Shown here in pieces: positions 48,985-60,868 of a DNA stretch of 64,000 nt. The position numbers and the translations under genes were made by a program. Origin of the DNA: Blasia pusilla (taxonomy: Eukaryota; Marchantiophyta; Marchantiopsida; Blasiales); assembly GCA_050084515.1 (NCBI GenBank), contig CM114273.1:14632001-14696000 (forward strand), in the 5' to 3' direction. How positions within the stretch are numbered: position 1 is the first letter of the stretch; each line of letters opens with the position of its first letter. The notes under the pieces were generated by a model. It made no database searches. It was not told the DNA's origin and worked only from the letters and a program-made list of their open reading frames with translations.

Positions 48985-50329
48985 GTATTTACATTGGGAT
49001 GAGCAAATTTATTTCACTTCTTCATTGGTGAGGGAGAACGATATTGGTTGAGAGTACTCCTTCATCATGTTGAAGGGGAGACTATATACGAATGTTTGAG
49101 AATTGTCGATTGAGTATTATTTCCAACATTCAAGGAGGCTATGATACAATTAAGACTTTCTTGAGGATGATGAGGAAGTGTTCTCTTGCTTTGAAGAAGC
49201 TTCTAGGATCCGTCTAGAATCTTCCCTTTGTGGAAAAATTATTTAAGTGAGTGCAATTGGGAGAAGTGTGTCTAAATGAAGAAAAACGTGTTAGTTGGGA
49301 TGCTACACATGATGAGCTAGATCAAATATGCTTTACAATTTTTTTTCATCAATGATCTAGGTAGAATGGGAAAGGCATTTCTAGACAACCTTCTACTTGC
49401 AAATGTAAGGAGTGCAAGAGGTTCAATTTTGGCTAAAGCATCATCTTGAATAGTCGCTCTAGTGTTAGACGGAGGACGTATTACACATTCACGCTTCAAG
49501 ATCCCCATAAATATTCATGAGATCTCTACTTGCAAGTAAATGCCATTAGTTGCTTTATATCCAATTCTATCAATACATGAAATTTAATTATTCCAAGTAT
49601 TACAACTTCTAGTTTATTTCCCTATAATATTTATGGATTATTGGTTTATAGTGATGGAGCATGGTTAATGTGTGATGCGATGCTCATTATATGGGATGAA
49701 GCATCTATGGCTCATTGTCGTGCATTCAAGGCCATGAATTGCACTTTACAAGATATTATGGGAGTTTTTTTATGATGACTATGACAAACACTATTTGGTG
49801 GAAAACTCATGAAATTTGGGGATGACTTTTGTCAAGTGTTGCTTGTTTTTTTTTCATGGGAATCGGCCACCAATCATCCAAGCCATTATAACGAGTTGAT
49901 CTCTTTGGTCTATCGTAAAGGTCATCAAGTTGATAACTAACGTGCAAGTTCAAAGTTTGGAAGGTCATTTGCGTGTTGAACGATCTTTTTATTGGTTATT
50001 GGAAGTAGGAGAGGGTCATGTAGATTGGTGGAATGTGAATTTATGCAACATTGCATACACTAGAAGAAATCCTTGGTTTTATGACTCATATGAGTCATAT
50101 GTCATCATGAATGACTAGAAATGACTAGTTATTTGTAGAGAAACAAAAGCCAAGTCATATCTTCCATATTATTTGAATAACTAGCATCATTTGCTGATAT
50201 GGTATGAAAATATGAGTGATATTAACATGATTGCCATGTGATGTAGATGATGTGGCAAGTGATGTAGATAATATGGACTAAATGACAAAAACATTTCCAA
50301 TTATATGCCCCATCCTCCATCCGTTACTT

Positions 50330-50640
50330 CTATCAATGTGCCGTACCCTCTATCCGGATCCCTCCCACCTTCCATCTTCCATCCATCCATCAATTCCCTT
50401 TCCGTTTGTCCATTCTTACTCCATTCACTCACCCCATATGTTCATGCGCCCCACCCTCCATCTGTCCATCAACTCCTTCTCCATCACACTCCATCCATTA
50501 ATCCCATCCGTCAACTCCATCCATCTATTCTTCTCCCTCCATCAATCTTGCTCCATTCGTCCATGCATTTCATCCCCCATCTATTTATGAACTCAGTCTC
50601 CTTCCATCCATCCATGCATTCCACTTATATCCATCATCTT
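50330..50640. repeat. Degenerate (TCCA/CCATC)n low-complexity tract
   Basis: Repeated ccatcc, ccctcc and tccatc motifs inside the CACTA element produce long Pro/Ser/His-rich frames. These are not genes. Confidence 0.8.
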
Positions 50641-50659
50641 GGTCTACCAAAACATGTCC

Positions 50660-50719
50660 TAAGCAAGATTTGAACCTACACCATTAGGCCCATGGTGGAG
50701 TCTTCTACCATTAGCCCAT
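50660..50719 (-). other. tRNA-derived (SINE-like) sequence
   Basis: On the minus strand the motif gggctaatggtagaa resembles a tRNA A box and, about 40 nt further, gtaggttcaaatcttgc resembles a B box and T-arm. The spacing fits an internal pol III promoter. The acceptor stem does not close well, so it is more likely a tRNA pseudogene or SINE head than a working tRNA. It lies inside the CACTA element. Confidence 0.35.
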
Positions 50720-51129
50720 ACATTATTATAAGTGTATGTGAATTTTTTTAATATATATTGAAATATCACTTTTCCTTTTCGCATATTTTTACTTTTCAAG
50801 ACTTATATTTGTAATTTTTTGTCTCTAGAAATCGTAGATTCATCTTATTTTATTTTTTAGTCTTTAATGAGCTAAAATCCATACATAGAATAACAAATAA
50901 GTGATTTTAAAATATTTTAAAGATATTAGATAATATATGAAAATAGTTAAATCATTCATATAGTCCAATATGATAGTTTATTGGATCATATAAACTCAAC
51001 AAAATAACATAGTGGTTACAAAAATTGATCATTAGATTTTTTTAAAATCATCTTGTATTAAATAAAAAATAGGATTTAGTCATTGGTGTGTTGGTAGGTG
51101 GAGAATTCTTGATTCTAAAATTTATTTTG

Positions 51130-51920
51130 AAATAATGATGTCATAAGATGAAGGTGAAAATGCAAAGCAGATTTCAAACATTTTTCCTTAAAGTCCTCCA
51201 TTTCTCTTTCTTCCTTCTTTTTTGATCCGTCTCTCCAAAAAGGAATGCATAAATAATGCAAATTTTTCACAATATGCACTTGGGTCTTAAGAACAAGACC
51301 GGAAAGAGAATCTCAAAATGACCATCCAAAACGGGGATTAAAAATGAAAAACTTCAAATTTTCTTTCCCAATTCTTCTCTCATCATGGAAGAGTAAGTAG
51401 AAGATCTGAATCGTCCAAATGGGAGAGGGTCTTCCCAACATCAAACCCTTCAGCTTAGCTCAATCCAATGGTGGGAACAAATGGTGTTTTAAGATGAATA
51501 TGAAAATACTAAAAATATTTAAAATCTTTCCACTTAAATTTTTACTCTTCCTCTTCTTCTCTTCGTTTTTATCTTTCTCTCCAATTGAGACTTCATAAAA
51601 ATTTAAAACCCTACATGTGGTGTTCTAATTATGGTTTCATCCTAGAAGACTAAACAGAAGATATGATCAAGTGAATTAGTAGAGGATCTTATCAAAATCC
51701 ACTCCTCCAAATTTGAACTCAATCCAATGGTGGGAACCAATGGTGCTTCAAGATGAAGAAACCACAAAGAAGAATGCTCGTGACATGTCCACTCAAAGAA
51801 AATGATTATCATTGTAATTGGTTTTCCTGTTGATTCACCCATCACTCAAACTAGCTTAGAAATACTCAAACATACAAACATTCTCATATGTATACTTTAA
51901 GATGAAGTTGGAATTTTAAC
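51130..51920. repeat. Diverged tandem repeats inside the CACTA element
   Basis: The motif aagatgaa recurs near 51136, 51494, 51750 and 51900. The segment aatccaatggtgggaa occurs near 51463 and 51724, each followed by caa(a/c)tggtg and aagatgaa. Tcttcc/ctctcc-rich blocks lie between. These are old internal duplications; no coding potential is visible. Confidence 0.6.
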
Positions 51921-52840
51921 ATTTAATATGGACGTTTTCCCACCAAATGGAATTATAAAAGGAAAGTAGATATTTTCATTGGAAATTAAAAGATATATGA
52001 AAATTGTAAAAATACATAAAAATTTAAAATGGTATTAAATGTCATGTGGGGATTCTTCAAGATTTTAATATGGTCACATATGGACGATTTATGTTGAAAA
52101 GTGTTAGGGTCTTAGTGAAATAGTGCCTCAATGCTCTTCACTACGAAGGAATGCCTAAAACAAATAATATCCCAAGATAAATGAGAAACATCATATGATT
52201 GGAGGATGAAATCCTTAAAAACATAAGTCATTGTTTATAACTCACAAATATTGGACAAGCGAGGAGACATGACTTGTTTAGGACTAAAGGATGTTGCTAA
52301 CTACTTGGGTCATAGGCAAGTGACTAGATGAGTAGCCCAACCCTAAAATGAATGACTAAACTATTTTAGTCATAGTTTGAGTTGTTCTTTTGGGTAGTCA
52401 TTTAAAGTTTAGTCATAAAAATAATACATTTCTTCTAGTGGTAGATGCTGAAATCATCACAGGGAAAAATATCAAATATCAAGGTTTATTCCACGTATCC
52501 CATTGATTGCATTAGATTCTCGTTTGCCATTTGATTTACGTAGGTTTCAATTCCCTATTTGGCTAGCTTTTGTCATTACTATTAATAAGTCTCAAGGTTA
52601 AACTTTGCAAAAGGTTAGCATTTACTTGCCCACTCTTGTATTTTCTCATCGTCAATTACACGTAGCATTATCTAGAGTAGGGAAGAGAAGTTCCATCCAC
52701 ATTACCATTGGAAGCGATGAACATTCAAATAAGGAAGGTATCATGCGCATACATATCACTGCACATGACATATCAGTGGTCACATGCACACCACACAACA
52801 TCGATCTTCCAAACATACGAGTAGATCTACACTCATACAA

Positions 52841-54420
52841 GAAATGAACTCATGCATGTACATGGAGATCGCACATAAAAAATTAGTGTAAAAATTGCTC
52901 ACACGACCAACACTACTCTCGAATCTAAATCGGCATATCAAGCCATATCCACCCTCTATAAGCAAATCCGGACGCTAGCACCCAAGTTTCTACCTCAAAC
53001 CTAGCAAGAGAAGTGCTCCAAAGGCACAACACGAGAAAGATGGCTTGAGAAAGCCATCTTCCTCCCTTTTTATAGCCTTGGGAAGAGCCAAAAGACTCTT
53101 CCCCTAAAAATAGCCATCCCATAAGGAACTTGTGTGCACAGGTTAGCGGGTAACAAGTCACTTGACTGACAAAGACCAAAATAGAGAAATCTCCAATAAG
53201 GATTTTCCCGACACAGTGGACCTATTGTCAACCTTATCCGACACCTCATGACAAAGTTACACCAAAACTACTTGTTGACTCTCTATGCTGTTGATGCGTA
53301 GAATTCTACCTCGCTAATTAAGATGTGACAAAGGTAACTACATACAAAATAGAGAGTATAAAGAAATACTTGGGTGAACTAAAATTTGCAAGAATATTAC
53401 GAGCATGTGCAACACAAGAGTGGTAATGAAAGGCAAGAGCAATAAGATCCTTAGGATTAAGATATTCTAACTCTCTAAAGGCCACAAACAAGATGATTGG
53501 ATGATTCCCTTTTGACGGCTTGATATGCCTATTCAAAGGGCAACACGCCACCAAGATATTTGCTGATTGGACGTGATCAACAACGCCTTTAATGACAATA
53601 ATGGCATTGCCTTCCCTCACACACCGCAACTCCAACATGTAGACGCACGAGCAACAAAGATCCCATCACGTGGTGCATTTAGGGTTTAGGGCAAAGATCT
53701 CATCGGACACCCCCACCTAAGCACGATTGTATGTCCAGCCTTAGCACCTTACCTCTCATGTGCATCCCATGGGCACTTTGCTAGTAACTAGTAATGTGCA
53801 TGTATGGTGAAATGAGACCAAATGAATGATTCAAATTAGAGGGCACTATTTTCCTCTTTTACCCCAAGGGTCACTTGCAATTTTAAATCTTTTCTCATCT
53901 TTTAGTTATTGTAATAGTATATCAAAGAGAAAAAAAATTGTAGTGGGGGAGAATAAGAGGTGAATGAATGGTCTATGAGAAGCATCGATCCGTTGTAAGG
54001 GCTGAAGAGGCGCTTGAGAGCCTGACCTGGAGCATTAGGGCTGTCGTGGCACGGACACGACAGGGGCGCCTGTGCCACGGATGCCAGGGCTCGACTAATC
54101 AGCACAGGAGAGTCCTACTTCGCTCTCGCTGTGTGTACAAGGAACGCGAGGGATAGGAAAACGATGCGGAACGGGAAACCTGGCGAGTCGATATGGTTGT
54201 GGAATGGGTTCGCTTTACGAAGCGAATTAGAACCCTCGGATCGGCACGGAGAGCAGCAGTTCAGTGATTCGTAGGAGACAAAAGTCGGGACCGTGCATGG
54301 GAAAATGAGGCGGTTTCGTGGTGGAGACGTCATGGGATCGGAAGAAATTGGTGTGGGGGTTTTGAGGGCTTTTGCGTGTGATTGCTGCTTAGTTTTGATG
54401 AAATAAGAGCGCAGGAGGAC
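52841..54420. other. Intergenic, upstream of the J-domain gene
   Basis: No recognisable gene. A perfect 10-bp hairpin (aagatggctt, loop gaga) lies at 53037-53060. The last few hundred bases should contain the promoter and leader of the J-domain gene; I see no clear TATA box. Confidence 0.5.
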
Positions 54421-57400
54421 ATGGAGACGAGGGATGGGGACGGGCAGCCACCTAGGGAGCTGTACGCCCTACTTCACCTTTCTCCGGACGCGTCAGATGA
54501 GGATATCAAGAGAGCTTACAGGCAATGGGCGCAGATTTACCATCCGGACAAACACCACACTGTTCAGGTCGAATTGATTTCCCCGTCCCCTCATGTCGCT
54601 CAAAATGAATTCGTAGGCTAATCTACCTTTTTTTCTCTCTTGCTTTTTGCGTCTCGGTCTCGAGCCCAATTGAATGGTGCGACTAATGGTGAACTTGCAC
54701 GTCTGCGTCCCGAGTTTACAAGATCGGGGTTGGAATCTTCACGCCTTGAAGAATTTGGATCGAAATTCCGAAGTCCAAAACCACTTCTGTTTTTTCCCAC
54801 CTTCTTGCTCTTCTAAAACACGAAGGAGGATTTAGGTGACTTTCAGCTACATGACAAGGACTTCAATATTTTTCTTTAATCTGGCTTATGCGATTTTAGA
54901 AGCTCTTTTTTCTCAAACTAGGTATCGTCTCACAAATGTGGAATTCTTGTCCCACAATTCAAAGGTTTTCAAACTTTTGGGTGCACTTGAATCGTGCGTC
55001 TTCTGCAGATGCTGAATGAACATCAACTGGAGTGATTGATTGCATGAAATCGGACTTTCAAGGGTGTGGGTTAGGGCTGATGCACTTGTTCTTGTGATGC
55101 TCGTGCTTTCGCATTTACAGTGTAATGAACTTAATTCTGGTTCGGGGATTTAAATTTTAAACCTTTTTGGCCCGGAGATTTAAATTTTAAACCTTTTGAC
55201 TGAGTCATTTGCCATAGTATTTTTCTTAGAAGCTTCTGGTTGCCTTGGTTAAATTAGAGCATTGAATCTAAGGTTATTATCATTTGTCACTACTTAGCTT
55301 CCAAGACATTAAGTCGAAGAAGTGCAAGGCACTGTTACAAGGGCAATATGGAGGAATGTGCGTATTCCTTGTCTTTAGCATTTTCTGTTCTATTCTCAGG
55401 AGTGATCTACAGAAGATCCAGTGCTTGTAGATTAAGAGGTCCAAAAAATTCTTGACAGCATGTAAGCCAGTAGATTTTCACACTAAACTAAACCCTGCCA
55501 GGTTGTCCTCTGCAGACAAACAGGCAAGCTAATTATGAGCTAATCAAATTGCTGATGTCAATGGTTCTGTCTTCTATTAGATGCAAGACATTGCAACCGA
55601 GAATTTTCAGCGGATTCGTGAAGCATACGAAATTCTTAGTGATGAGCGCAAGCGGCAAATTTATGATCTGTATGGAATGGAAGGGTTAATGTCGGGTCTG
55701 GAGCTGGGTCCAAAGTTGAAGTCAAGAGAGGAAGTGCGACAAGAGTTTGAAAGGCTGCAACAGCGGCAAGAGGAACGGAAGTTGGCATCTCATATACATC
55801 ATCGAGGATCCATGCTAGTGAATTTGTCTGCTGTGCAAATGCTTCAATCATATGACACAGGCCCAAAAATGCAGGGGTAAGTTGTTCCAATCCCGAACTT
55901 TTATGTGGTGCAGCTAGCAATTTGTGATTCACCAGGTTCTTAGAGCGTAATTGCTCTGTTGCTTCTTTGGTCTTCAAGTAGTCCGAGGTTGTACCCGACC
56001 AGTTCCAACAGAAAGGTATTTTGATACTCAACAGCTCTCCTTAACCAACCAGGTTGAGTTATGATGAAGCTTTAACCTACTTTTCACTGTTAAAGAGCTT
56101 TCCACCCTCTTTAGCTCTGACCCAAGGAAGTTGCCTGGAAACAGGATGGCCATGGCGACTCAAGTTCAAGCGCAATTGTCAAAGAAGAACACAGCTGTTC
56201 TAGGTGGAAATATGGCCTTGCGGCGGGGTATGGGAGGAGGTACAGTTACTTTCGTCTTGCGTCGACAGACATCACCAGTATCTTCCATTGAGGCTATGGG
56301 TATGGTTGGCATCCGTTCAATTCTGAGCCTCCAAACATCGAGGTGGGTTTTGTTGCCAGGATGCTTCTAAGAGAATCCAGGTGAAGGTATCATGCCTGCT
56401 GTTGATTGAACCTTACTAACAGTGTGTAATACCGGTTCCTCATCATTCCAATCAATGTGCTAGAAGCTGGTTTCATGCTTAAAATGTGCTTCTGTTGGAA
56501 GGGATTGCTGAAAGGAAGGTTTACCATGACTTGTATATAGAAGATATTTTGACTGCACTAGATGTACTTGGTGAACTTCAGTTGTATGGTAGCTACATGG
56601 CTGAAGTTGAGTAGTGCTAGTAACATGGTTGGAGTGAGCTGGAGGAATTGCTGAAGGTTATGTATGAGAGAAGGGAGGTTCGGTATTATGCTATTGCTTT
56701 CCTGCACAATGTGAACCATCATCTTCCAGTTTTCCTTTCAGAAAGTTTGGATGGTGTGATGGTGTTGAACAAGGACTACCCAATTTTTTAGGCACTTCCT
56801 GACTTGTGGCAAAACCCTTGGTGCTTTTTACAGGCAGTTGTCCTCTCATACAACAGGGACTCTTGGTGTCTCACTTTCTCTTCGTGATGGGACACTAACA
56901 CTATCAAACGTGTGGTCACGACAATTAACCGAGGATACTACTGGAAATGTAAGTAGAACCAGCGTAATCTTTTCGGGGTTTCCTGAGATGCAACCAGTTG
57001 GTGATTTCACTAGGTGCAAGATCCTGTTGGAGAGGGTGAATTTTGGACCCAGGATAATGGAATGAAATAGCTTCTGAGTGATGATACTCATTGCCAACAC
57101 ATGTTAAGTCATTGAATTGAGGCAGTCTTTCTTGTAATTTGAGTGAGTTTGCCATTTCACATGCTTCAGATTTGGTCTTACTCCACCTGTATACTTGTTT
57201 CCTTGTGTATTCAACTATCAATCAATCTATATATATACGTATATAATGTATGTGATTGTAAAGTAGAGGTTTCTAGATAATCTTAATTCTTACACTAGGC
57301 ATGTACGGTGGTTGTGTCCATGGAGCACAATGGTTTAGAACTATCTGAAAGTTCTTTCAATCTGATAGATGTTTTGACTGGATAAATGTCTTGGGAATCA

Positions 57401-60400
57401 CAGGTTCAGCTTTCGTTGGGACCAGATACTGGAATTGCAGTTGGTTGGCAGAAGCATGCAAAGAAGAACACAGGATCATGTGATCTGAAGGTAAGATCTA
57501 CATGCAGTTCATGATTCTCTGGTAGCCCCAGTTGATATTTTTACAATTTGTAGTGTGTGTGAGTTTTTGCTGTTATGCGTTGTTTTTCAAATCTTCTGTG
57601 GAAGGCAAACTAGAGAAGCTTCTTTCTACACTTCGATTGGAAAAGGAATGTTTAACTCAATCATGGTTGTGTCTTCACTAATATTTCTGGATGTCCACGA
57701 CCAGGTAGGGCCTACACTCTTTGGTGCAACATTGCAGTATGTCCGGAATTTTTCTCCACGGTCACATGGGCGCATTAGTGCTAAAGTCGGCAGGTTGGTC
57801 TAGAGCAGATTTGCATTCCAAGATCACTTCAGTTTGTGCACGGTAGTTATAGAAAATCTGGTAGATTCTTCAAATTTTAGAAGTTGATAGGGAAATTTAA
57901 ATACCTTCATATGAATAGGCTTGGTAAATATAGTACTGAGTCATACATATCAATACACCATTGATTTACTCCCATTTTGACGCAGTCTAACCTTATGTCT
58001 TTGGAAATTCTATGTGACATTATTTTCAAGGGGTTCAGGTTTTTCCCAGTTCTAGTAGAGTGTTATTCGAAGGATTACAATTGTTTGATTGTCTGTAGTG
58101 ACAACCGTCTTATAATCTCTTGTGAACAGTGTCTTTATGTGCAATCTTAAATGGGGATTAGTAAAATTCTTTACAGTAAGCTTCCATCACCAGAGAACAC
58201 CTGGAGTTTTCAGTTTGCTCTGGTCATGAACATCTTACACCTCAAGCGCATTTGTCTCTGCATCAAAGTTTTTGTACTCACACAGTGAGTATGCTGTGGT
58301 GTAATCTTTTCAGTATGGGGGTGGAAGTGGAGGTTGGTGGAGAAAGGAGAGTATCTGATCACAGTTTGGTGGGGTTGTTTTGTTCTTTAGGGCTTCAGGT
58401 ATACCTGGACATGGAGTCCAAGCTAGAATATTTCTATCATTCATTTCAATGATTTCTACTGATTATTAGGAATTTGTATGACGGAGGGATGCAAGAAAGG
58501 CTATCGCTGAGTTGGATCCTAATTTTTACGTGTTTCTTCAGATAATGGGAGTTTTTTTAAGCTGGTGGTCATCTGTTTGATCTCATGACTCATGTGTTGA
58601 AAGGTTTTCTAATTGGAATTGTTTTGTAGGGAGTACAATGGAAAGTGCGGTTTACCCGAGGAGGCCAGAAATTTGTAATACCAGTAAGATGGACCTGCAG
58701 ATTGTTTTCAGTGCAGAAAGGTTGAATTTGTGATTGGGTTGCAGAGGAATGAGTTCAGGAATTTTGTTATCTTAATGTGTGTCTCAAGGTGCAAACCTTT
58801 CTAACAGAAATTATCATATTTCAGATTCTCCTTTGTACAACACTGAATCCAAAGATTGCCCTGGGGGCTTTAATCTTGCCAACAACTGTTTATTCAGCCC
58901 TCAAGGTGTGCCTTCACTCTGTCATCATATCCTCCCTCAAAAAACAGTACTTGATTGCGGGGCAGGTGGATGCAAGTGAGCTTTGCTATCTGACATTCCA
59001 TGCCTTGCTGAAGTTTTTGCTTGCTCAGGCCTAAAGATGGCTGTATTCTGTGACATTTGGCGGCTGCATTCCATGAAAAGCTTGTTGGTACTGATTTTCT
59101 GTTGGGTGGATGTTTTAGGTGGTTGTTCTAAAACCATACTATCTAAGACGGAAGAGACGGAAGAGCCTGGAACAGAGACGAATGACTGTCACTAAGGTCT
59201 GATGGTTATGGATCCTTTCTTTGTGTCTAATGTGTAAGATCAAATGTAGGATGAAATTGATTACGTTTTCTCCTGTAGGTTTATCTTTACATGGGACGAT
59301 ACATCTATCAGTTATACCTTTCTTGAGGGTGTGCACTGTTTGTGGCTGAGATGTTGCCACAAGCAAGTGTGAATGTCTGCATTCTCTCGTTTGGTAGTTT
59401 ACTTGGACGGGAAAGCAGCTAGAAAGATCATTTGTGTTGGTGAGCACCGTGCCCATCATGACTGGGATACTATCGTCATCTCATATGGTTAGTGAGTGGA
59501 TATGTTTTATGGCCAAGATGCCGTCCCAGGAGATATGAATTGATCACATTCTTTCATTTGTTAGTTTCACCCTTTGTGTAAAATTAGCCAGAAATATCAG
59601 ATTTACCATTTCACAGAACTGAGTTTGTTGGTAGCAAGAGAACTTAATATGGGGTGTCTTTCAAGAGTGTGGATTTAGATGTTTCTATGTCAGCATGGAT
59701 GCTTCTTAGAATAAAGGTATCGAGATTTTGAATCTCTTGCAAATGTCGTTTGTTCCACTCATTCTTTTGTTTCTTTTGTGAATCTGGTATCACATTTGGG
59801 ATTCTTTCAGTCCAACTAGTTTTCTGGCTTGATATGAAAGCGTCAACTGATCTTGCTAGAGTTGATTGTATCTGTGCAGGTTTTGGAGGCACGAGCAGCT
59901 TCTGAAAAGGCCCAGTTGCTTTTAAGCAATGTTGCTGAAAGAAAGCGAAGGAAGCAGGTTCAAAGGGATGGATTAGTTATCATAGAGGGGCTATATGGAG
60001 ATATCAAGAAGCGTGATGGTCCTGAGTCACATGGAGAGGAGGTGGAGGAGGATGATGGAGATTTACCTCCTCCTAATATTGATGTAACTGTTCCTTTGCA
60101 ATTTTTGGTGGACGACTCTGGCGAGCTACGGGTGGGTCTCTTTGTTTTGTATTCTACAAGACATGAGGAGGATAAAGATGTGATGTAGTTAAGTTTTGAT
60201 CTGAATTACTGTAAGGTTGTCACTAATGATTGTAGGTGAGATTGTATCTTTGGCAATTGTTTATGTTGCAATTCTTATCAGAAACTTTTTCTGGTATGTG
60301 GTGCGTTCATGGGCAAGTTCTATACTGAGTAAACGACCAAGCCATAGAGACATTCTTTAATGATACTAGCTCTGTAATTTGTTTTATCCTGGTACTGTAG

Positions 60401-60868
60401 GAATGCAAAAGCGTGTGTGCGAGTTTGACCGGGTTGGGGTCCAAGGAGTTCACTGGCCATGTCTTTGGAGATAGGAGAAATTTTAAAGTGGTGTTGGTAT
60501 TAGAATACGAAACCTCTTAGTGTTCATGACATAGCTTTCTTGATTCCTTGGGCAGCTTCATGAGGGGGTGAAGAAAGCAGGACTTATGGGATTCTGTGAC
60601 CCTTGCCCTGGGGAGTCCAAACAGCTGAGGGTGGTCTACACCTACCAAAGTCATCGCTATGAAGTAAGTATCCTGCCTAGATATTGGCTTATGCTGAAGT
60701 GAAGAGTCCTGTTTCAAAAATATTTGAACTTCTTAAGCTGAAACCTAATCGTTACTTTTCCTTCAACAGGTGGTGGTTGGAGATTATGATGAATTGCGGA
60801 TACCCCAAGAATCACACAGATTGCCAGGTGGATCTGGTCCTTCTGAGAATTTAAACCAAGTGGATTGA
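54421..60868 (+). CDS. OWL1: J-domain co-chaperone, DNAJC11/OWL1 family (13 exons, 562 aa)
   Basis: It is orthologous in architecture to human DNAJC11 and Arabidopsis OWL1. Exons: 54421-54567, 55581-55876, 56145-56342, 56834-56948, 57404-57490, 57705-57793, 58314-58398, 58630-58683, 58825-58905, 59119-59196, 59880-60131, 60556-60663 and 60770-60868. All junctions are gt-ag and the total is 1,689 nt with no stop. The J domain (about residues 13-80) has the Hsp70-activating HPD in IYHPDKH, then [19 protein letters not shown]. Next come [12 protein letters not shown], a beta-rich middle ([33 protein letters not shown]) and the C-terminal region ([59 protein letters not shown]). The length fits the family (about 540-560). 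In animals DNAJC11 works with mitochondrial cristae complexes; OWL1 is linked to very-low-fluence light responses. The start is the only in-frame ATG in exon 1. Confidence 0.95.

Larger units (their letters stand above)
50058..52440. mobile_element. CACTA-type (EnSpm-like) non-autonomous element
   Basis: A 2,383-bp insertion has 13-bp perfect terminal inverted repeats, cactagaagaaat at the left and its reverse complement at the right. Subterminal regions carry many tgacta/tagtca motifs in both orientations (for example atgactag near 50110 and tagtcat near 52370-52420), typical of CACTA elements. The flanking three bases are ata and gta, so a 3-bp target duplication is only 2 of 3 conserved. 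It interrupts the Helitron helicase frame exactly between NLCNIA and AEIITG. No transposase is seen inside. Confidence 0.85.
48985..52840 (+). pseudogene. Helitron PIF1-type helicase relic, split by a CACTA element
   Basis: The plus strand reads in order as the helicase part of a plant Helitron Rep-helicase. At about 49030 is a GERYWLRVLLHHV motif, then FPTFKEAM. At 49340 is a decayed Walker A (DLGRMGKAF for GPGGTGKTF). At 49470 is DGGRITHSRFKIPI. At 49690 is the Walker B region LIIWDEASMAHCRAF, then FGGKLMKFGDDFCQVL. After the insertion at 50058-52440 the protein resumes with [36 protein letters not shown] and HVALSRVGKRSSI. Many stops and shifts show it is dead. Helicases of this type unwind DNA for rolling-circle transposition. 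The Rep domain and element ends were not found. Confidence 0.85.

Noticed and set aside
50282-50673. Pro/Ser/His-rich frames of 102 and 122 codons
   Set aside because: They come from a degenerate ccatcc repeat inside the CACTA-type element.
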